Assembly: GCA_022361095.1 (NCBI GenBank)
Contig: JAKSBO010000896.1
Location: 1-11,382 of the forward strand
Source of the DNA: Desulfobacterales bacterium
Lineage (GTDB): Bacteria > Desulfobacterota > Desulfobacteria > Desulfobacterales > Desulfobacteraceae
Reading direction: 5' to 3'
Length of the DNA stretch: 11,382 nt
The notes beneath the pieces were generated by a model. That model worked only from the letters and a program-made list of their open reading frames with translations. It was not told where the DNA came from and did not search any database. The position numbers and the translations under genes were made by a program. Of this stretch, positions 7,573 through 11,382 are shown piece by piece. Position 1 is the stretch's first letter; every line of letters starts with the position of its first letter.

Positions 7573-7581
7573 CGGAATAAC
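7573..7581 (-). repeat. GTTATTCCG 9-mer, one of four copies
   Basis: Exact copies lie at 1339-1347 (+), 7573-7581 (-), 10067-10075 (+) and 10591-10599 (+), all outside coding regions. This one follows the mrr stop in the minus direction. The copy at 10591 shares a longer match with it, TTGTTATTCCG. Confidence 0.4.
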
Positions 7582-7612
7582 AAAATTTAAATATAATAAG
7601 CACGTTATCTCT

Positions 7613-8131
7613 TTACCCTTGGTCCAACCCCGAATCATAACTATCTTCAAAATAATCAAAATCAATTGTTTTGACATAATATGTATTTATTGTTGATAGT
7701 CCGACACTGTTTTCTATCATTAGATCAGCCAAACGCTCACCATCGATCAGGATAATTTTATATTCGACTTGAGATACAAAATCGTAAGCACTTTTCGGAA
7801 AACTTGAAGTTGTGATGAATATTCCCTTTTTGGCTTTCTTCGAGGCAAGGGCTCCTGTGAAATCTCTGATTTCTTTTACAGGAACGGGATTCTCCCATTT
7901 TTTTGCTTGAAGATATATCACATCAAGACCCAGTTTATCTTCGTTAATAATTCCATCGATCCCACCGTCCCCGGATTTTCCCATTGCCTGCCCGGCCTCT
8001 TTTCTTGAACCGCCGTATCCCATTGTGATAAGCAGGTCGATAACCAAGGTTTCGAAGAAAGAAGGAGAACATGATTTTACAATTTCAAGCACTTCTTTCG
8101 ACAATTCAGCATGGAGTTTCTGGTAGGCCAT
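7613..8131 (-). CDS. mrr: Mrr-type restriction endonuclease, catalytic domain part
   Basis: Residues 20-150 form the Mrr_cat nuclease fold: SPSFFETLVIDLLITMGYGG, the catalytic core GKSGDGGIDGII, and LGLDVIYLQAKKW, whose Asp and Q-x-K are the PD-(D/E)xK active-site residues. Mrr proteins are type IV restriction enzymes that cut methylated DNA. ATG 8131 is the first usual start after the upstream TAA, with GGAAGAG nine bases before it, so re-initiation could make a free catalytic domain. The frame is open upstream to 8224 and that stretch encodes a charged linker (K-rich, then PQPINDADQTPEESLE) which in an intact Mrr would join the two domains. Family assignment is strong; whether it is active without the DNA-reading domain is unknown. 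Confidence 0.8.
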   Translation of the reverse strand: MAYQKLHAELSKEVLEIVKSCSPSFFETLVIDLLITMGYGGSRKEAGQAMGKSGDGGIDGIINEDKLGLDVIYLQAKKWENPVPVKEIRDFTGALASKKAKKGIFITTSSFPKSAYDFVSQVEYKIILIDGERLADLMIENSVGLSTINTYYVKTIDFDYFEDSYDSGLDQG

Positions 8132-8209
8132 TTCAAGTGACTCTTCCGGAGTCTGATCAGCGTCGTTAATAGGTTGAGGGTGTGGCCCCTGTCCCTTTTC
8201 TTTTTTGTC

Positions 8210-8226
8210 TTTTTTTTTTTTTTTTT
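8210..8226 (-). repeat. 17-base A tract (T tract on plus) at the mrr break
   Basis: Seventeen consecutive A residues on the coding strand begin directly after the T of the TAA stop. Their first two bases form the stop and the remaining fifteen encode five lysines in frame with the nuclease domain. Such a tract is prone to slippage. A length change would alter the downstream frame but would not remove the stop. Confidence 0.9.
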
Positions 8227-8554
8227 ATTCTACGAATTCTTCATATCGAGTTAGAGCTTTAGAAGTGATTTGATCGGGATTTTCTTTTAAAAGCTCCAAT
8301 CCTCTTTCACTGATCTTAAAATGAGCCCTTTTGGGAGAAATTAAAAGTTTGGCTTTCTTCAAGTATGTTCTTGCCCATCCGACTCTGTTTCTAAATATGG
8401 GTTGTCGGCCACTTGGCAGCAGCTCTCGCAATTCTGTGTCAGTTAGTTGAAACTGTTTTGCTAATGCATCGTGAGCTTCACTTAAACTATGCTCATTGCC
8501 GTCCGAGAGAAACTTAAGAAATGGCAGCATTATTTCTTCGTATTTCGGAATCAT
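8225..8554 (-). CDS. mrr: Mrr N-terminal winged-helix (DNA-binding) domain part
   Basis: The 109 residues match the Mrr_N domain: MIPKYEEIMLPFLKFLSDG, SLSEAHDALAKQFQLTDTEL, the characteristic LLPSGRQPIFRNRVGWARTYLKKAKLL, then ERGLELL. This domain reads the DNA in Mrr enzymes. The chain ends RYEEFVE followed by TAA formed at the first bases of a poly-A run. The ribosome site is GAGAGAGA about eight bases upstream of ATG 8554. Immediately in frame after the stop come lysine codons and then the linker to the nuclease domain. Confidence 0.8.
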   Translation of the reverse strand: MIPKYEEIMLPFLKFLSDGNEHSLSEAHDALAKQFQLTDTELRELLPSGRQPIFRNRVGWARTYLKKAKLLISPKRAHFKISERGLELLKENPDQITSKALTRYEEFVE

Positions 8555-8601
8555 GTTTGTTTTCTCTCTCTATTTGATTTAATAAAAAGTAGCTGAGCGA
8601 G

Positions 8602-8664
8602 TCCGGTTATCTTGTCTGATTTGATATCTATCCGCATATCATGTAGAATCTATTGATAACCGGA
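8602..8664 (-). repeat. Nested hairpin upstream of mrr
   Basis: Outer arms TCCGGTTATC (8602-8611) and GATAACCGGA (8655-8664) are perfectly complementary over 10 bp. The 43-base loop contains a second hairpin, TGATAT (8622-8627) / ATATCA (8636-8641). It lies 47 bases upstream of the mrr start, so it could be an mRNA leader structure or a remnant of a small element. No T-run follows. Confidence 0.5.
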
Positions 8665-8949
8665 TTGGCTATCTCCTTTATATCTACTAAGTTTCGTACC
8701 AGTATTTTTAAATCGTGTAAAGGGATTCCAAAACTATATGAGCTTAACGAAATATAGTAACCCAAAACCCCGCAATAATGGTATACTGACTCTCTGCGAG
8801 CCTGTCCAAAAGCAGCATTCAATAACAATAGAAGTCAATCCTTCTATCGGGAAGTGTTTCGGCCAGAAATAATAGACATCACACTTATAAATTCGAAACA
8901 ATAGCAATAAAAAAAGTTGCTTAACACCTATACCGTTCTTGAAATGTCA
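8665..8949. other. AT-rich intergenic stretch without a supportable gene
   Basis: The 490-bp gap between mrr and the Fe-S protein gene holds, besides the hairpin and the promoter listed separately, only short open frames. The longest (8628-8828, minus, TTG start) has no ribosome site or recognisable family. Confidence 0.5.
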
Positions 8950-8977
8950 TTGACTCCTTTTATTATCCTGATACCAT
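8950..8977 (+). promoter_or_regulatory. Possible promoter of the QueG-like gene
   Basis: TTGACT (8950-8955) and TACCAT (8972-8977) are separated by 16 bases, about 70 bases before the start codon at 9046. Five of six and four of six consensus bases match, in an AT-rich region where chance matches are common. Confidence 0.35.
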
Positions 8978-9045
8978 ATTTTTTAAATACAAAAGCGTCT
9001 GCGATTTCATGTAGGCACAATCACTTTTAAGGCAATTGGCGGAAA

Positions 9046-9912
9046 ATGGATCAACTGACCACAGAAATCTACAAATGGATGAATAGTATAGATAACAATT
9101 ATCTGATTCCCGGATCTGATCTGCCAGCCTTTGGCAAGCCTATTATCGGGTGCGCCATGGCTGATGACGGCTTGTTTTCTTTTTTAAAAAAAGACATCGG
9201 ACCTAAATTTTACTGGACACCTGAACAGATCTTTAAAACGGCGTTTCCGGAAACCCAGGCCTCTAACATAGAACTCAGTGTCATTGCCTGGATTCTCCCT
9301 CAAACCGGGCATACCCGAAAGGCTCATAGCTCTGAAACTCGTCTGCCGAGCAGGGAGTGGAGTTGTGCACGCCATTATGGGGAAAAAATCAATGACAATT
9401 TAAGACGATTTGTTGTCACGTATTTTTCAAAACAGGGAATCAAGGCCTGTGCACCTGTCCTGCTACCGGAATGGTCCAGAAAAATATCAAATAAATACGG
9501 ATTTGCTTCAAGATGGTCAGAAAGACATACCGCTTATGTCTGTGGCCTTGGTACCTTTGGATTGTCTGACGGGCTGATCACCCCTGTAGGGAAGGCGGTT
9601 CGTGTAGGGTCTGTCGTCGTAAAGAAACGATTTCCGCCTACCTCTCGTCAGTACACAACTCATAACGAATGGTGCCTTTTTTATGCAAAAAAAAAATGCA
9701 GAGCTTGTATCCAACGCTGTCCAGCAGGTGCTATTTCAGAAGCAGGTCATGACAAGATCAAATGCAAGGATTATATTAGAAAAATTACCGGCCCCTATGT
9801 TGAGCGAGCGCAGCTTGGATTCCACGTAAACAGTTGCGGACTCTGCCAGACCAAAGTCCCTTGTGAATCACGCAATCCCACAAAGTGCATCGAAAGGCAA
9901 GCTTCTTCATAA
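9046..9912 (+). CDS. QueG-related (epoxyqueuosine reductase-like) double [4Fe-4S] protein
   Basis: The 288-residue protein has the layout of COG1600 proteins. The N-terminal half carries the corrinoid-type fold, and the conserved HTAYVCGLGTFGLSDGLITPVGKAVRVGSVV segment lies at about residues 160-192. The C-terminal half holds ferredoxin-like clusters: C218-RA-C221-IQR-C225-P, with C240 and the second group C264-GL-C267-QTKVP-C273. QueG removes the epoxide oxygen from epoxyqueuosine in tRNA using cobalamin, and the same fold with two clusters underlies reductive dehalogenases. This protein is shorter than QueG (about 350-380), and its CGLCQxxVPCE ending is typical of the less studied relatives in anaerobes, so a queuosine role should not be assumed. 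No tRNA-modification gene is near. Start codon preceded by GGCGG, spacing short. Confidence 0.75.
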   Translation: MDQLTTEIYKWMNSIDNNYLIPGSDLPAFGKPIIGCAMADDGLFSFLKKDIGPKFYWTPEQIFKTAFPETQASNIELSVIAWILPQTGHTRKAHSSETRLPSREWSCARHYGEKINDNLRRFVVTYFSKQGIKACAPVLLPEWSRKISNKYGFASRWSERHTAYVCGLGTFGLSDGLITPVGKAVRVGSVVVKKRFPPTSRQYTTHNEWCLFYAKKKCRACIQRCPAGAISEAGHDKIKCKDYIRKITGPYVERAQLGFHVNSCGLCQTKVPCESRNPTKCIERQASS

Positions 9913-10099
9913 GGCATCTGACGATCATGCCCCTAAGGGGCAATCCCCAACAATAGAAACGCCAGTGCCCATGGATTTTTTCGGAACAATAGCGACTGGT
10001 CGTAGACAAAATGTTGGGTCTACGATTCCTGATGATAGTTCTCAAACTGAGTACTTTTAAAAAGTCGTTATTCCGCCAGGATCGGCTTGCCGAGATTTG
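9913..10099. repeat. Hairpin-rich intergenic spacer
   Basis: Three perfect inverted repeats lie in 170 bases: TGCCCC-TAA-GGGGCA (9928-9942), TCGTAGAC (10000-10007) / GTCTACGA (10018-10025), and TCGGC-TT-GCCGA (10082-10093). None has a following T-run, so they are not classical terminators. They lie between convergent genes (the Fe-S protein and the GNAT), and may be an intergenic repeat of the REP type. No gene can be supported here. Confidence 0.5.
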
Positions 10100-10599
10100 T
10101 TATATGCCATTATTTCCATCAAGGCTTTTGGGCTTCCAACGCATCATATAATTATTTTCATATTCATTTATTACAGAAAAGCCGAAACGATCGTAAATTC
10201 TTTTTGCAGCTGCCCCTTTTAGAACTAAAAGTGTTACAGGGAAATTCTGGTTTTTCGCACGGTCAAGCACTTGACTAACGAGTTTAGAACCTATGCCTTT
10301 TCCTTGATAGTTAGGTAAAATTTGCATTTGGTGTAAATGCAGTGCCTTGATCTTAGGAACTACCTTAATAACACCGATATCTACTTGATTTATCGTTATT
10401 ATTTGAGCATGCTGTATTTCGTCTGCTGCTCTCGTCCATTGCTCATCTTCATCCCAGCCAAAAGTGTTATCAAAATCTTTTTTCATAGTTTGTGTTCTTA
10501 ACTGAAAAATGAATTCGATATCATTATTGGTCGCATCTCTTAACTTAAAATCTGTTTCGTTGGTTTTCATGTATAATAAGTGGTTGTATTGTTATTCCG
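10067..10599 (+). repeat. GTTATTCCG direct repeats flanking the GNAT gene
   Basis: Exact copies at 10067-10075 and 10591-10599 bracket the acetyltransferase gene 524 bp apart. The arrangement resembles a mobile cassette, but the repeats do not fit integron attC core sites (GTTRRRY). Confidence 0.35.
10100..10570 (-). CDS. GNAT-family N-acetyltransferase
   Basis: The protein has 156 residues, normal for a single-domain GNAT. Residues 8-60 form the N-terminal strand-helix region (FKLRDATNNDIEFIFQLRTQTMKKDF). Motif A, the acetyl-CoA pyrophosphate loop, is seen in LHLHQMQILPNYQGKGIGSKLVSQVLDRA (QGKGIG is the Q/R-x-x-G-x-G signature). Motif B is LLVLKGAAAKRIYDRFGFSV. The acceptor substrate cannot be told from sequence. 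The start at 10570 lacks a visible Shine-Dalgarno. The gene is AT-rich like its neighbours and is convergent with the Fe-S protein gene. Standalone GNATs are common passengers of mobile regions. Confidence 0.88.
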   Translation of the reverse strand: MKTNETDFKLRDATNNDIEFIFQLRTQTMKKDFDNTFGWDEDEQWTRAADEIQHAQIITINQVDIGVIKVVPKIKALHLHQMQILPNYQGKGIGSKLVSQVLDRAKNQNFPVTLLVLKGAAAKRIYDRFGFSVINEYENNYMMRWKPKSLDGNNGI

Positions 10600-10781
10600 T
10601 TAAAAAAGTGAAAACAGGATAATATTCCAATATCAGCCAGCCAATCGGATGTAAATAGAAAGGGGAAAACCTTAATTATTAATTGTAAATTCAGATACTT
10701 TTAGCTAACTGATTAAAATCATCTATCAAGGTTTGACCCTCTATGATTCTCAGTTATAAGCCAATCGAAGTTTTTTATCAT
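10571..10781. other. AT-rich spacer between the GNAT gene and the IS110 relic
   Basis: No gene is supported. A 9-base direct repeat AGCCAATCG occurs at 10639-10647 and 10759-10767, and ATATTCCAATAT is a small palindrome near 10623. The breakpoint of the IS110 relic must lie at its right edge, close to 10795. Confidence 0.4.
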
Positions 10782-11132
10782 TCATTGTCGAAGCAATTCA
10801 GGGATCATGTTTACCCGAAGAAGGTCTGCAATTTTTTCTGCGTCGGCCTTGTCATTTTTCTTTTTGGCTGCAGTTATGGCTTTTAGCATTTCAGGATGTG
10901 CTACACAGATTTTAAAAGCATGCGGCTTAATAAAATCGTATATCCATCCCGTAAAAAGAGTTGCTTCCATTGCTACAGTCCAAGGGGTATCATGAACCTT
11001 CATCCATTTTGTCAAAGATCTTTTTGTAGCAGGGATAGTCCCCTGATCTACTATGGTACCGCTAATAGTTTTAATACAAAAAGCGATAATTTTTTTGTGG
11101 ATATCAAGCCCAACATAGTACATAGTTTCCAT
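10782..11132 (-). pseudogene. IS110-family recombinase, N-terminal DEDD domain only
   Basis: METMYYVGLDIHKK opens the RuvC-like DEDD_Tnp_IS110 domain. The catalytic acids are all visible: D10 (GLDIHK), E56 (AMEAT), and D94 and D97 (KKNDKADAEKIADLLR). The frame stops after NMIPELLRQ at residue 116, whereas family members run to about 320-400 residues. At this point they normally continue with a cysteine and a tyrosine (PECY) and later supply the C-terminal Transposase_20 domain with its serine nucleophile. Reading on past the stop shows no IS110 sequence in any frame I tried, so the rest was deleted rather than cut by a nonsense codon. The ribosome site is excellent (AAGGAGG five bases before the ATG). 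Inactive as a recombinase on its own. Confidence 0.8.
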
Positions 11133-11271
11133 AATAACCTCCTTGTTGGTAAATAATTCTGGATGATATCGTCATTCCAGCAGCTTCTATAAAAAGCCAT
11201 TATTCCTCAGGGAGGTTATTTTTGCCTTATCACTTTAAATACTTATACATTTAAACATCATACCTATTACT
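11133..11271 (-). ncRNA. Structured leader of the IS110 relic, candidate bridge-RNA remnant
   Basis: IS110-group elements encode their bridge (seek) RNA in the non-coding left end upstream of the recombinase. In minus-strand RNA this region folds into hairpin TTTAAAT (11234-11240) / ATTTAAA (11249-11255), and a long-range perfect 10-bp stem between 11211-11220 and 11133-11142. That stem encloses hairpin CTGGATGA (11159-11166) / TCAT-T-CCAG (11172-11180). Order and size resemble a bridge RNA with a 5' hairpin and an internally looped stem, but guide loops cannot be assigned without the element ends. The 3' arm of the long stem is the recombinase Shine-Dalgarno. Confidence 0.4.
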
Positions 11272-11299
11272 ATTATAAAGTCACGGCATTTATTACAAA
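11272..11299 (-). promoter_or_regulatory. Promoter for the IS110 leader and recombinase
   Basis: On the minus strand a perfect -10 TATAAT (11277-11272) lies 16 bases after TTTGTA (11299-11294), a fair -35. Transcription would begin near 11265 and include the whole structured leader. Confidence 0.5.
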
Positions 11300-11331
11300 T
11301 ACGGTCCCTCGAATTCCGTGATCCTTTTTTC
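11281..11331 (+). terminator. Hairpin followed by T-run (plus strand)
   Basis: Arms TCACGGCATT (11281-11290) and AATTCCGTGA (11312-11321) pair at 9 of 10 positions around a 21-base loop, and TCCTTTTTT follows at 11322-11330. It could stop plus-strand transcription. The long loop makes this weaker than a classical terminator. Confidence 0.4.
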
Positions 11332-11373
11332 TAAAAGGCTTGACTGTAATTAGATAAGATGTCCCCGGATTCC
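11292..11373 (-). repeat. Diverged tandem copies of a GGAATnCG-GGGAC sequence
   Basis: Plus-strand segments 11292-11317 and 11349-11373 align with 18 of 25 identical positions. Both begin ATTA, share GTCCC in the middle and end ATTCC. On the minus strand each starts GGAAT and carries GGGAC. Sequences of this kind (GGGGACA followed by TTA-rich DNA) are, from memory, associated with ends of Y1/REP-associated transposase elements. That link is uncertain. Confidence 0.35.
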
Positions 11374-11382
11374 TTTATTTTA

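Larger units (their letters stand above)
7613..8554 (-). pseudogene. mrr: Complete mrr locus interrupted by one in-frame TAA
   Basis: Reading the minus strand in one frame from 8554 to 7613 gives 109 residues, a single TAA (8227-8225), then 203 residues and a stop. The total of about 313 codons matches the roughly 300 residues of a full Mrr protein. No frameshift is needed. The two parts are described separately. Either the gene is dead, or it makes two separate chains, or the TAA is an assembly error beside the homopolymer. Confidence 0.75.

Noticed and set aside
8210..8227. Phase variation of mrr by slippage of the A tract
   Set aside because: The stop is made by the T before the tract plus its first two A bases, so it remains whatever the tract length. 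Slippage could only change the frame after the stop.
8628..8828. 66-residue minus-strand reading frame between mrr and the QueG-like gene
   Set aside because: It has a TTG start, no ribosome site and no recognisable family, and it overlaps the nested hairpin.
9785..10045. Minus-strand open frames across the end of the QueG-like gene and the spacer
   Set aside because: They are antisense to a well supported gene, have no ribosome site, and the spacer part is better explained by hairpin repeats.
10067..10100. Integron attC site next to the GNAT gene
   Set aside because: A TAACAAAT after the GNAT stop and the small inverted repeat look cassette-like, but no RYYYAAC/GTTRRRY pair is present and the flanking GTTATTC does not fit the core site. 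No integrase is in the window.
1..11382. CRISPR arrays, tRNA or rRNA genes
   Set aside because: No regularly spaced direct repeats, no tRNA cloverleaf with a TTCGA-type arm and no rRNA-like stretch were seen on either strand.

Overview
The window looks like bacterial chromosome from an anaerobe. The base composition, the mix of a cytoplasmic molybdenum/tungsten enzyme with a corrinoid/Fe-S type reductase, and the style of the transposon relics suggest a Desulfobacterota (sulfate reducer-like) genome. That assignment is an inference from gene content and overall feel, not from a marker gene. Two halves can be told apart by eye: a GC-richer half up to about 5.8 kb with tightly packed genes, and an AT-richer accessory half from about 7.25 kb to the end, which holds mobile-element relics, a broken restriction gene and long intergenic stretches.

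Layout. Positions 1-536 (minus) are the N-terminal part of an RND/MMPL-type exporter. It overlaps the end of a TetR/AcrR repressor gene (529-1161, minus), whose start lies next to a clear inverted-repeat operator. Divergently, a MarR regulator (1473-1922) has its own promoter and a hairpin terminator. It is followed by a probable operon: an isoprenylcysteine methyltransferase-like membrane protein (2032-2478), a 795-residue single-subunit molybdopterin oxidoreductase of the DMSO reductase superfamily (2529-4916), a short frameshifted reading frame (4909-5059) and a SAM-dependent methyltransferase (5056-5787). A MATE efflux pump follows at 5928-7250.

The accessory half starts exactly where the MATE gene stops. 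A frameshifted, truncated IS1595-like transposase relic (minus, about 7263-7525) abuts it. Next is an Mrr-type restriction endonuclease gene (7613-8554, minus) split by a single in-frame TAA at the head of a 17-A tract, a 490-bp intergenic stretch with a nested hairpin, a QueG-related double-cluster Fe-S protein (9046-9912, plus), a hairpin-rich spacer, a GNAT acetyltransferase (10100-10570, minus) flanked by a 9-bp direct repeat, and the N-terminal third of an IS110-family recombinase (10782-11132, minus). The upstream leader of that recombinase is strongly structured and sits where IS110-group elements encode their bridge RNA.

How it fits together: the left half reads as two adjacent stress- or xenobiotic-responsive units (TetR with an MMPL exporter; MarR with a molybdoenzyme and two methyltransferases) next to a MATE drug exporter. 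The right half is a turnover zone of transposons and defence genes. The most worthwhile items are the nonsense-split mrr gene and the IS110 relic leader, which looks like a bridge-RNA region and carries a perfect 10-bp anti-Shine-Dalgarno element.
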